DNA of 44,916 nucleotides from Acidobacteriaceae bacterium (lineage in GTDB: Bacteria > Acidobacteriota > Terriglobia > Acidiferrales > UBA7541). Both the position numbers and the translations under genes were made by a program. The stretch lies in assembly GCA_030838075.1 (NCBI GenBank), contig JAUTXJ010000182.1, forward strand, positions 1 to 44,916, given 5' to 3'. The notes beneath the pieces were generated by a model that saw nothing but the letters and a program-made list of their open reading frames with translations, was not told the DNA's origin and searched no databases. This document shows, one piece after another, positions 32,490 through 39,945 of the stretch; within the stretch, counting starts at the first letter, position 1; each line of letters starts with the position of its first letter.

Positions 32490-34060
32490 TCAGGCGTCTC
32501 AGCGTTGGTGGGCAGCGTGAAATAAAAAATTGCGCCCCGCGGGGTGTTGTCCGCAGCCCACAAACGGCCGCCATGTGATTCGATGATGGAGCGGCTGATG
32601 CGAAGTCCCATGCCGGTCCCGTGCGGCTTGGTAGTAAAGAATGGATTGAAGATCTGTTCCGTCTGCTGGGCGGGCAGCCCCACGCCGCTGTCGGTGACGG
32701 ACACCACAACTTCCTGGGCTTGCGTTTTCTGCGACCGGATGGCGAGTTCGCCCATCCCATTTACGTCCTTCATCGCTTCAATGCCATTGATCATGAGGTT
32801 CATAAGCACCTGCTGCAATTGCACGCGGTCGGCCATGACCTGCGGAAGACCGGCCGCAAGTTCCGTCCCGACGAATATGTTGTATCGCGTGATCTCACCC
32901 CGCAGAAGAACAATCATCTCCCGAATAATCTCGTTTACGTCCAGGAACTCCCGTTGCGAAGTACCTTTCTTGAAGAGTTGCCGGACCCGATTGACAATCT
33001 CACCCGCGCGCTGAGCGTCTTTCGCGATTCTCATTGCCGCCGCACGCGCCTCTTCGATGTTTGGAGGGTCGTTATTGAGCCACCGCAAGCAAGTATTGGC
33101 GTTGGTGCTGGCTGCTGCGATTGGTTGATTCACTTCGTGCGCCAGAGAAGCGGTCAGCTCGCCCATGGTGGTCACCCGGCTGACGCGCGCAAGATCCGCT
33201 TGCGTCTGGCGTAAAGACTCTTCTCCCAGTCGTCGCTCTGTGACATCCATGGAAGTACCCACAAATTCCACCAAATTCCCGGATACGTCTAAAACCGGAT
33301 GACCGACGGTCTGAATGTATCTGAGCGTGCCGTCGGGAAGAAGGATCCGGAATTCCATTTGGTAATCCGACGCTTCTGCGATTGCCCGATCAATTTCTCC
33401 TGTCCACTTGGCTCGATCCTCCGGATGAACGCACTGCACTCGCTCGTCCCAGGCGGGCGGGCCCTTTTCTGGATCGAAGCCATATATGCGATACCACTCG
33501 TCGGACAAGTGCAACGCCTTCTTCCCCTCAACCCGCCAGGCCCAACTCCCCATATGGGCGAGCCTCTGTGCCTCCGCTAAATAACCTTCGCTCCGGCGCA
33601 ACGATTCTGCTGCGCGGTCACGCTCGCGGCTCGCTGCTTGCAGCACCTCGTTGGTCCTTTGGAGCTCTTGAACTGTCACTTTGAGCTCATCGCGCGAGTG
33701 CCGCAGCGACTCCGTCGCGTTTCTTTGAGCAACGGTCAGCAACCCAACAAACAAGGCCGAAACCATGAAAATTGCAAAGCGTGGAATTTCTTCCGGCTTT
33801 GCACCGATTGAATAGATCGGAGGCAGGAAGTAATAATAAAAAGCAAGCGCTGAGAGAGCCGTCGCGAACAGTCCGGGCCACGCTCCGCCGAACCACGCAC
33901 TCATTATGACCGCGCAAAGAAAAAGTGATACGGGAGCAGATTGCAAGTGAAGCATGGGCCACCGTGAAACGATCAGCGCGGCGGCAACCGCAACACCAGC
34001 AATCCAATAGCTCCAAATCGCCGGCAGCCTGGGCCACAGAAGAGGATTAAACTTCGCCAT
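32486..34060 (-). CDS. Membrane sensor histidine kinase (DUF4118, PAS, HisKA)
   Basis: A 524-residue kinase. Four membrane helices of a DUF4118/KdpD-like unit occupy about residues 15-115 (including [27 protein letters not shown] and [16 protein letters not shown]). A coiled coil, then a PAS domain with PAC (about 170-290; [21 protein letters not shown]), follow. The HisKA box [19 protein letters not shown] carries the His, and the ATPase domain has [17 protein letters not shown] and GTGMGL. This matches the FixL/TtrS-like kinases that pair with FixJ-type regulators. ATG at 34060 with GGGGG before it; the regulator gene overlaps its stop. Signal unknown. Confidence 0.92.
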   Translation of the reverse strand: MAKFNPLLWPRLPAIWSYWIAGVAVAAALIVSRWPMLHLQSAPVSLFLCAVIMSAWFGGAWPGLFATALSALAFYYYFLPPIYSIGAKPEEIPRFAIFMVSALFVGLLTVAQRNATESLRHSRDELKVTVQELQRTNEVLQAASRERDRAAESLRRSEGYLAEAQRLAHMGSWAWRVEGKKALHLSDEWYRIYGFDPEKGPPAWDERVQCVHPEDRAKWTGEIDRAIAEASDYQMEFRILLPDGTLRYIQTVGHPVLDVSGNLVEFVGTSMDVTERRLGEESLRQTQADLARVSRVTTMGELTASLAHEVNQPIAAASTNANTCLRWLNNDPPNIEEARAAAMRIAKDAQRAGEIVNRVRQLFKKGTSQREFLDVNEIIREMIVLLRGEITRYNIFVGTELAAGLPQVMADRVQLQQVLMNLMINGIEAMKDVNGMGELAIRSQKTQAQEVVVSVTDSGVGLPAQQTEQIFNPFFTTKPHGTGMGLRISRSIIESHGGRLWAADNTPRGAIFYFTLPTNAETPE

Positions 34061-34175
34061 TACCCCCGCTTTCAGCAAATCGCGCGCTGCACTCCGGGAA
34101 AATCTTAACATCAGGGTACGCCTGCACGTACGTAGGCGACCAAACTTCTGTGTTGGGGCAAGTCTTGTGGGCCAT

Positions 34176-34209
34176 CCAAATCCCTAGACAAACTGCCAAT
34201 ATCCCGACA
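34176..34209. promoter_or_regulatory. putative activator sites upstream of the ECF sigma gene
   Basis: 34194-34209 (TGCCAATATCCCGACA; reverse TGTCGGGATATTGGCA) fits TGTC-N5-RTTGG. A near-copy with one extra base lies at 34176-34190 (CCAAATCCCTAGACA). They are about 120-155 bp upstream of the predicted sigma-54 start, inside the 309-bp gap between the kinase and sigma genes. Confidence 0.6.
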
Positions 34210-34303
34210 ACTTGCCCGGAGTATGCCGACGCCAAAATGCGCTCAAACCATACATTCCCCCTTTCTTTCAGCTATTTGCCAGCCAGACTCGCACCGTTCA
34301 CCT

Positions 34304-34320
34304 TTGGCGCGCCTATTGCT
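34304..34320 (+). promoter_or_regulatory. sigma-54-like promoter of the ECF sigma gene
   Basis: TTGGCGCGCCTATTGCT differs from the consensus TTGGCACG-N4-TTGCT at a single position. Predicted start near 34331, about 39 bases before the GTG start codon. This is the best -24/-12 match I found in the window. Confidence 0.7.
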
Positions 34321-34369
34321 TTGTTCACTGGTGTCGGCCGTTAGGACAAATGGTGAGGAGGACGGGATC

Positions 34370-35011
34370 GTGGAAGACTTTCAAGCCTATGGGGTGGATA
34401 AACAATCTGAGGGCATGCTGGTGACTGCGGCAAAGCGGGGGAATGCGCCCGCGCTCGAAGAGTTGGTTCTTCGTCACGAGCGCAGAGTTTTTGCCGTGGC
34501 GCAACGAATAACGAATAATCGTGAGGATGCCGAAGATGTCGTGCAGGAAACGTTTCACAAGGTTTTCCTGCACCTCGACAGCTTCCAAGAAAAATCGCGG
34601 TTTTCTACCTGGCTGACGCGAATCGCCATGAATGAAGCTTTTATGCTGCTGCGTCGCAGGCGCGGAGTTTTCGAAGACTTGCCGGACAGCACTGACGAAG
34701 CCGCGAAGTCTGAATCAGAGATATTCGTCGACCAGCGTCCCAATCCCGAAGAAGCTTGCGCCCAACGCGAGCACACCCAACTATTGAGCGAGGCAATCAA
34801 TCGTCTGGGTCCTACGGTTCGAACAGCGATACTGCTTCGTGACATCCAAGAAAGGTCTGTCGAGGAAGCTGCTCAGATCCTAGGCACCACACGCAGCGCC
34901 GTAAAAGCACGCGTTTTTCAAGGGCGCCGGAAGTTACGTAGAATAGTAAATTCCGGACTCCTGTGGAAACCTTACGCATCGCCTCCGCGGCAAGCTCAGC
35001 GCTGCGGCTAA
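34370..35011 (+). CDS. ECF-type RNA polymerase sigma factor
   Basis: A 213-residue sigma factor. Region 2 covers LEELVLRHERRVFAVAQRIT, the core-binding DAEDVVQETFHKVFLHLD and promoter-recognition FSTWLTRIAMNEAFMLLRRR. A longer acidic linker leads to region 4: LSEAINRLGPTVRTAILLRD, SVEEAAQILGTTRSAVKARV and the final FQGRRKLRRIV. The GTG at 34370 is chosen because GAGGAGG lies 8 bases upstream; the frame also runs back to 34223 through non-protein-like sequence. No anti-sigma gene follows. It is divergent from the FixL/FixJ-like pair and sits behind the strongest sigma-54-like promoter of the window. Confidence 0.92.
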   Translation: MEDFQAYGVDKQSEGMLVTAAKRGNAPALEELVLRHERRVFAVAQRITNNREDAEDVVQETFHKVFLHLDSFQEKSRFSTWLTRIAMNEAFMLLRRRRGVFEDLPDSTDEAAKSESEIFVDQRPNPEEACAQREHTQLLSEAINRLGPTVRTAILLRDIQERSVEEAAQILGTTRSAVKARVFQGRRKLRRIVNSGLLWKPYASPPRQAQRCG

Positions 35012-35035
35012 TTCCGCCTCCGTTTTTCGTTTTTT

Positions 35036-35083
35036 GGTGAGATCTTCTCTCACCTTCTTGCGGCCATCGCGGATACCCGCGAT
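35036..35083 (+). terminator. two hairpins after the ECF sigma gene
   Basis: GGTGAGA-N5-TCTCACC (35036-35054) and ATCGCGG-ATAC-CCGCGAT (35066-35083) are perfect 7-bp stems within 75 bp of the sigma stop. A T-rich but interrupted stretch follows the second (to about 35103). A probable transcription end, though not a textbook one. They belong to the 310-bp gap 35012-35321. Confidence 0.4.
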
Positions 35084-35230
35084 AACTTTGCGAATTTTTC
35101 TTTGGACAAGCGCATGAAGCTAGATGCGCTGCACCGGATGATTTTGGATGAGTTGCTGGTGGAGTCTCGTGTTAGTGCGCTGAGCGAAGAAAGAAAAAAC
35201 ATTGGGACAGGCGGGAAATCTAAGACCCAG

Positions 35231-35302
35231 GTTCATAACTCAAATACTCACTCTGGGGCACCCGGCCATGTTCATAACTCAACTGCGCACATGGGGCACC
35301 CG
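35231..35302 (+). repeat. two-copy direct repeat with GGGGCACCC core
   Basis: Two units of 33-34 bases, at 35231-35264 and 35270-35302, both start GTTCATAACTCAA and end TGGGGCACCCG, with a variable middle. The spacer is 5 bases. I recall GGGTGCCCCA-type short intergenic repeats in acidobacterial genomes; whether this is a member is not shown here. An open frame (35102-35335) running through it is not counted as a gene. Confidence 0.6.
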
Positions 35303-35321
35303 CTAAGACCGGAGCGGGTGG

Positions 35322-35756
35322 CTACTGGGTCATGAAGGTTTTTAGGGGGCTGGGGACTTTGTCGCTGGCACCGCTGGCGTTGGCGGAGTCAACTTTGTAG
35401 TAGTAGGTGGTCTTGGGCGTGAGGCCGTCCACGCGCACGCGGAAGACGGTATAGGAATGGGCGGGGTTCAAGCGGATGTGAGATTTTGCGGTCTGGCTGA
35501 GATTTTTTGGATCTGTGCCGTAGTGCACTACGCCGAAGTGTTCGTCGGAGCCACCGGGGTTATTGCTGGTCCAGGTGAATATGGCCCAATCGCCATGAGC
35601 TGATTCAAGCGCGGGGCCTTTCGTAATATGGACGCGGCTGGTTTGTTTGGGCGATGAAGTTGCCTGAGCGGCTGCCTGCGGTGAGAAAAAAAAATTGCCG
35701 GTGGCGATAAGTGTCAGTGCAACCGTGGCTGTCGGTATCAGGAGCAGTCTATTCAT
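35322..35756 (-). CDS. Exported fibronectin type III domain protein
   Basis: A 144-residue protein with a signal peptide (LLLIPTATVALTLIATGNFFF, ending near AAAQA). The body is one fibronectin-III/purple-acid-phosphatase-N-like domain: KGPALESAHGDWAIFTWTSN, EHFGVVHYGTDPKNLSQTA, HSYTVFRVRVDGLTPKTTYY and YKVDSANASG. It probably has a binding or structural role at the cell surface. GAGG lies 10 bases before the ATG. A terminator separates it from the peroxidase-like gene upstream, so it is probably transcribed on its own. Confidence 0.85.
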   Translation of the reverse strand: MNRLLLIPTATVALTLIATGNFFFSPQAAAQATSSPKQTSRVHITKGPALESAHGDWAIFTWTSNNPGGSDEHFGVVHYGTDPKNLSQTAKSHIRLNPAHSYTVFRVRVDGLTPKTTYYYKVDSANASGASDKVPSPLKTFMTQ

Positions 35757-35810
35757 TTGCTGGCCTCGAAATTAATGTGGTCACACTTTTTGGTTAAGTA
35801 AAACGGTAGT

Positions 35811-35846
35811 AAAAAACGCATGAAGGCCGTGATCGGCCCCCATGCG
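35811..35846 (-). terminator. intrinsic terminator after the peroxidase-like gene
   Basis: On the minus strand CGCATG...GGCC...GGCC...CATGCG forms a strong interrupted stem, immediately followed by TTTTTT. It lies 52 bp after the stop of the di-haem peroxidase-like gene and fits a rho-independent terminator well. Confidence 0.8.
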
Positions 35847-35897
35847 TCTATTCTAGTTTTCACTCCTAGCTGGCATCCGCCGGTTAGCGTCTTCCGC

Positions 35898-37730
35898 TCA
35901 CGGAATTGGCATGGTGGGTAGAGGTGCGACGTCGCAGATGGCTGACGCACACGGCGGCAAAGGCGGAGTCGGAATAAGGACTTCATTACCCTGGGTTGCC
36001 GCCGAACCACCGCGGGCACACACCCCCGTAAACTTATTGATATCGGGATACGGAGTTGTGAAGCCATCGGTGAGCGTTTGGAGGAAGGCAACGATCTGGT
36101 TCTCCTCCGTCTCCGACAAGCCAAGTTTACCGATGGTCATGTCCTCGTTGTTTTTGACCTCGGGCCTGGGCCAGCAGTTCACTTTCTCAATCGTCCCTGA
36201 TGGGCAGTGGCCGGAAGTGACGTCGAAGGGATAGACATCTCGTGTGTTGTAGAAGTGCACGAGTTGCTTCAGGCTCTTGATGTAGCCGTTGTGAAAGAAC
36301 TCCTTCTGGAAGTAGGGGCCGGGAGCCTCGGTGGTGGGGCATTGTGGCGGAGTCATGGCCACGTTGCGCGCGGTGGATGTCTGCATTTGGCCGTCGGAAG
36401 TTGGCGCAAACGGTGTCCATGTATCATTCGGGTTTGGCCACGAGCCGGGGCCGCTTCGGAGGAACGTTCCCAATCCCAAATCTCTGAAGCCGAAGCCAAA
36501 GGGATTCGCGGTGAAGCCGAAGGAATCCGGCTTGTTCTGATAAAAGATGGCATCCCTCGGATTCAGGGGCAGTCCGAGATTTGACGATCCGAAGCAGGTG
36601 AAGGTCGGCCGCGTGCTTGCTTCTGCGCCAGTGTCTTCGCTGTTCGGAAGCTCCCCGTAGGGAGGCGGAGGCGTTGGCGCAGTCGATCTGCCATCCAGAT
36701 GGCAGGAGTTGCAGTTGGCTTTGCCACGGAAGAGCTTGTAACCAGCCATCTCGTCGGCGGTTAGGGTAGCCGCGTTTGCCAGAAACGCGTCGAACTTCGA
36801 CGAGTAAGCACTGACATCCGGTGAAGCTTCGTATTGATCGAGAGACTGTGCCCAGTGATCGTAGACGTCATTTGCTCTGGCGCGGTCCGAGGGAGATAAC
36901 TTAATTGGCATAGTGTCCGTTCCGAACACGCTAGCCCCTCCAGGAGTTTCGCAGATTTCCTCGGTGTCGTGCGGGAACTTGATGTCTAGCTCATCGCCCC
37001 ATATTGTCTCAAAGAAAGATTTATACGAGGCGCTCTCGAGCCGGAACGCGATGCAAGCCGTATCCGGTAACGCGTGTTCTTGTGTATCAACCGGAGGGCC
37101 CTGCGCCTGATGGGCGTCCGGGCTGCCTAGCAGGTAGCCGGTCGCTCTGGAATCCCAAAAGTTCCCGCCAAAAAAGGCAGCCTGGGTATCGTTGTGGTTG
37201 AGTACGGGAAACTCCGGGGCATAGGTGTAGCGCTGGGCAGTCCGTTTGCCGGCCCGGAATCTAACGGATCCGGGATACGCGACCATGGTCAGGTTTACCG
37301 AGGGGATCGGACCGCTAAAGCCGACATATGGCATATGGCAGAACGCGAAGGCCCTAGTCGCGAAGGGGGACATATTCTTGTCGAAATTCAGGACTTTGCC
37401 CAATAAGACGTTGGCCCTTTGTCCGGTGTGGGCCAATATTGGCGGCTGGCCGGTGAGCGTCGGAGGTGGCAATGCACGCAACTGCGCCAGCGCCTCGGCT
37501 TCGACATTGTCAACTTCGCGGATGACCCGGGCTATCTCGGAATCTAGATCGGAGGGAAGAATCCCTGGCGGGTACGGGTTGTAAATCGGCGGTGGTGTGT
37601 CGGGATCATGCTTCCCATTACCCTTCCCCGCAGCTTCATTTTTCGCTGATGAAAGCTGAGTAGATATCAGTAAGCTGGCCGCAACTGCTACACAGGCTAT
37701 CAGTAACGCTATCAGTCGTCTGTTTCTCAC
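35898..37730 (-). CDS. Di-haem cytochrome c peroxidase-like protein with altered first haem site
   Basis: A 610-residue exported protein (signal: LIALLIACVAVAASLLISTQ). It belongs to the CcpA/MauG superfamily: LGKVLNFDKNMSP, NHNDTQAAFFGGNFWDSRAT, and a C-terminal haem motif CNSCH at residues 340-344 followed by LDGRST. At the first haem site, where CxxCH is expected before MPYVGFSGP, the sequence reads FAFCH (128-132), so only one cysteine remains. The protein is longer than typical peroxidases (about 320-350 residues), as in related acidobacterial and planctomycete proteins. The GTG at 37730 has AAGGGGG 7 bases upstream. Likely periplasmic electron transfer or peroxide reduction; activity is uncertain given the altered site. 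Confidence 0.88.
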   Translation of the reverse strand: MRNRRLIALLIACVAVAASLLISTQLSSAKNEAAGKGNGKHDPDTPPPIYNPYPPGILPSDLDSEIARVIREVDNVEAEALAQLRALPPPTLTGQPPILAHTGQRANVLLGKVLNFDKNMSPFATRAFAFCHMPYVGFSGPIPSVNLTMVAYPGSVRFRAGKRTAQRYTYAPEFPVLNHNDTQAAFFGGNFWDSRATGYLLGSPDAHQAQGPPVDTQEHALPDTACIAFRLESASYKSFFETIWGDELDIKFPHDTEEICETPGGASVFGTDTMPIKLSPSDRARANDVYDHWAQSLDQYEASPDVSAYSSKFDAFLANAATLTADEMAGYKLFRGKANCNSCHLDGRSTAPTPPPPYGELPNSEDTGAEASTRPTFTCFGSSNLGLPLNPRDAIFYQNKPDSFGFTANPFGFGFRDLGLGTFLRSGPGSWPNPNDTWTPFAPTSDGQMQTSTARNVAMTPPQCPTTEAPGPYFQKEFFHNGYIKSLKQLVHFYNTRDVYPFDVTSGHCPSGTIEKVNCWPRPEVKNNEDMTIGKLGLSETEENQIVAFLQTLTDGFTTPYPDINKFTGVCARGGSAATQGNEVLIPTPPLPPCASAICDVAPLPTMPIP

Positions 37731-37957
37731 GTTGTAGCCCCCTTCTTTTGACTTTCGCCCCGGGCGAGTACGATGGACGCCGCTCCCCAATGGGCAGAGA
37801 AACGTCGCCCGTTAAGTAATGTATCGTTTGGCTCAGAAAAAAGTGAGTTCACGTCCTTAATTAGACTGCAAGAGCCGTAAATCGCATCATCTGAAACCCC
37901 GGGCTGGGGAACGACACCCTGTTTCGAGTCCGCCGTTTTTAACGGCGCTATGATCAT
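37727..37957 (-). CDS. Possible short upstream ORF coupled to the peroxidase-like gene
   Basis: A 76-residue open frame from ATG 37957 (a TTG at 37972 extends it). Its stop overlaps the GTG of the next gene as GTGA, an arrangement seen in coupled genes. The sequence (for example VSDDAIYGSCSLIKDVNSLF) is not repetitive, but I recognise no family and see no good ribosome site before the ATG. It could be a real small protein, a leader peptide or chance. Confidence 0.25.
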   Translation of the reverse strand: MIIAPLKTADSKQGVVPQPGVSDDAIYGSCSLIKDVNSLFSEPNDTLLNGRRFSAHWGAASIVLARGESQKKGATT

Positions 37958-38147
37958 CTTGTTTTTAGGCAATTGCTACGTCCGGGGCTATTTTTATTGG
38001 TGCAGTTTTTCCTGTCCCTTGCTCGCCATTCCCCGGACAGCAAATAAAAAACGAATGGAAACACCTAATGTGGCACACAAGTACCCGGACGATTTTGCAG
38101 TAATCAAAGCGAATGAGGATTTCTTCTCTCATCCGAAACTTCGGTTA
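37731..38147. other. intergenic region with inverted repeats
   Basis: A 417-bp gap between the peroxidase-like gene and the LuxR-type gene. It holds a perfect palindrome CGCCGTT-TTT-AACGGCG (37931-37947), a CTGTCC/GGACAG inverted repeat with a long spacer (about 38011-38041), and the short open frame listed separately. I found no convincing sigma-54 promoter here. The palindrome could be an operator for the peroxidase-like gene. Confidence 0.35.
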
Positions 38148-38786
38148 TCAATTTAGGAAAGAAGTGACTGCCAGGTTCCTGCGGTTCTCGATCCCTAGTT
38201 TTCTGAGAAGATTGGAGACATGGAATTTCGCGGTGCGTTCTCTAATGTTCAACTGACTCGCAATCTCTTTGTTCGTGAGACGTCGAAACAGAAGTTGGAA
38301 CACTTGACCTTCCCGCGCCGTTAGTGATTCACCTGCTAGAAGCTGCCTATCAAGTAACGCCTTCATCTGCGTAACGAAGCCGAGCAGCACTTGCGGAGGC
38401 ACCCAAACCCTGCCCCAAAGTAACGCATTGGTGGCTTTTGGAAGTTCTGTCTTCCAGTTTTTGTCCAGAGTCACGAAACCGTCGATTCCCCAATGAAATA
38501 GGAGCATCATCTCGCTCTCACTGCTTCTATCGGGGGGGAGAAGGGCCAGGAATTTGCTACCCGGTGAATTGGCGCGTAGCCGGGCGCCCAACGGCCCTAA
38601 TGCCAAATTTAAAGAGCAGCCGTCCAGCACAAAGAGGCGCGGGCAATTCGGACGCTTGAGTGGCTCTGCTTCGCCTGCCGCATGTGGCACGAGAAGTTTA
38701 CCAAGATCCTCGTGAACACAAAGCGCCTCTTCAATGTCGAGAGCGCCTAGATGGTGAGAACTCATGACCTGGACGACGAGAGCCAT
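38148..38786 (-). CDS. LuxR-type transcriptional regulator with degenerate receiver
   Basis: A 212-residue protein. The N-terminal 135 residues look like a receiver-type alpha/beta fold (PRLFVLDGCSLNLALGPL, KFLALLPPDRS, WGIDGFVTLD), but the usual acidic pair and the Lys are not evident. The C-terminal LuxR HTH is clear: LTAREGQVFQLLFRRLTNKE and RERTAKFHVSNLLRKLGI. It is probably a DNA-binding regulator not switched by classical phosphorylation. GGAGG lies 7 bases before the ATG. Its nearest downstream gene in the same direction is the peroxidase-like gene, a candidate target by position only. Confidence 0.88.
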   Translation of the reverse strand: MALVVQVMSSHHLGALDIEEALCVHEDLGKLLVPHAAGEAEPLKRPNCPRLFVLDGCSLNLALGPLGARLRANSPGSKFLALLPPDRSSESEMMLLFHWGIDGFVTLDKNWKTELPKATNALLWGRVWVPPQVLLGFVTQMKALLDRQLLAGESLTAREGQVFQLLFRRLTNKEIASQLNIRERTAKFHVSNLLRKLGIENRRNLAVTSFLN

Positions 38787-38942
38787 AAAGGTCCTCCGCC
38801 ACCTCGTTCCGAACGCTTCCTAACAATTCTCAACTTGGCCCAGTCGCCGCTTCTTCAAAGTACGAGGTGGGACCCTGCCTCTACGGCGCCTGGGCGGCCA
38901 GATTACTTCTTCGATAGTTATTTGTAACTAAAAATCAAGGGC

Positions 38943-39824
38943 TCAACCGCGCGTTGCAGCCATTGCGGGTACTCGCGATAGCTTTTCGTATTCTTCCTTG
39001 GACAAGGGCAAGGAAGCCGCTGCAACGTTCTGCTCAAGATGTTCGACCGAAGAAGTACCCGGGATGGGCAGCACGATCGGAGATCGGTGCAGCAACCAGG
39101 CCAGCGCTATCTGCGTGGGGCTCGCATTGCGTGCTTGAGCGATTCGGTTGAGCACTTCGCCGGCAACTTTACCCGCTCCCAGTGGGAACCAAGGTATAAA
39201 CGTAATTCCATTGCGCTCGCAATAATCCACTACGTAGTCCCATTCGCGGTCAGCAAAACTGTAGCGGTTTTGCACGGACACAATTGGAACAATTTTGCGT
39301 GCCCGTTCGATGTGTTCTTGGGTGACGTTGGACAGCGCCACAAGGCGAATCTTGCCCTCGTTTCGCAGTTGCGCCAGGGTTTCTACCGACGCCTCAAAGG
39401 GGATGACCGGATCTGGCATATGCAATTGATAAACGTCGATGCGCTCCAGGCGCAGACGCTTCAGGCTTCCCTCAATCGCCTTGCGAAGGTGATCGGGACT
39501 GGCGTCGTGCGTCCACTGATTCGGACCAGGGCGATTCCAGCCTCCCTTGGTGGCAATTACGAGCCCTGCAGGGTAAGGATAAAGCGCTTCGGCAATCAGC
39601 TCCTCGCTGACATGCGGACCGTAGGAATCCGCGGTGTCAATGAAATTGACACCAAGCTCCACGGCGCGGCGAAGAACAGCCAGTGCTTTATTGCGATCTT
39701 TCGGCGGTCCCCAAATGCCTTCGCCGGTTAGGCGCATTGCGCCGAACCCGAGACGATGTACGGAGATTTCTCCGCCCAGCGATACGCTTCCAGCCAAACT
39801 TGCAGAAACTTCTTTCTTATTCAT
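38943..39824 (-). CDS. Aldo/keto reductase
   Basis: A 293-residue cytosolic NADPH-dependent reductase of the AKR superfamily. Catalytic residues by motif: Asp in NFIDTADSYGPHVSE, Tyr in the same motif, Lys in VIATKGGWN, and His in VYQLHMPDP. The C-terminal cofactor part shows SPTQIALAWLLHRSP and VLPIPGTSSVEHLEQNV. It reduces aldehydes or ketones; substrate unknown. GGAGGA precedes the ATG. It follows a second aldo/keto reductase gene by 121 bp and may be the last gene of the reductase operon. Confidence 0.93.
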   Translation of the reverse strand: MNKKEVSASLAGSVSLGGEISVHRLGFGAMRLTGEGIWGPPKDRNKALAVLRRAVELGVNFIDTADSYGPHVSEELIAEALYPYPAGLVIATKGGWNRPGPNQWTHDASPDHLRKAIEGSLKRLRLERIDVYQLHMPDPVIPFEASVETLAQLRNEGKIRLVALSNVTQEHIERARKIVPIVSVQNRYSFADREWDYVVDYCERNGITFIPWFPLGAGKVAGEVLNRIAQARNASPTQIALAWLLHRSPIVLPIPGTSSVEHLEQNVAAASLPLSKEEYEKLSRVPAMAATRG

Positions 39825-39945
39825 GATTGTCCTCCAACGTTTTTTTCTTAACTAAATCCCGCGCTAACGCCCTTCGCTTAAGCCTTAACCGTTGAAACGC
39901 CAGCGCCAGAAAATTCTCAATACTGACAGTCACTATCTTCTTCTG

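Noticed and set aside
34047-34235. 62-residue minus-strand open frame with a hydrophobic stretch between kinase and sigma genes
   Set aside because: It starts with TTG, has no ribosome site, overlaps the kinase start and covers the activator-like sites; the stretch is better read as a control region.
35102-35335. 77-residue plus-strand open frame after the sigma gene
   Set aside because: Its second half is a translated DNA direct repeat, and there is no ribosome site before the TTG or ATG. Mentioned only as a possible remnant.
35753-36124. 123-residue minus-strand frame overlapping the peroxidase-like gene end
   Set aside because: Arg/Ser-rich shadow of the peroxidase-like gene in another frame, and it runs through a strong terminator.
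38876-38891. GG-N10-GC sequence upstream of the LuxR-type gene
   Set aside because: It lacks the TTGC part and has no activator-like site at the right distance; probably chance.
39910-39935. CAATACTGACAG sequence resembling the activator site, upstream of the cytosolic aldo/keto reductase
   Set aside because: The half-site spacing is two bases too short and no -24/-12 promoter follows.
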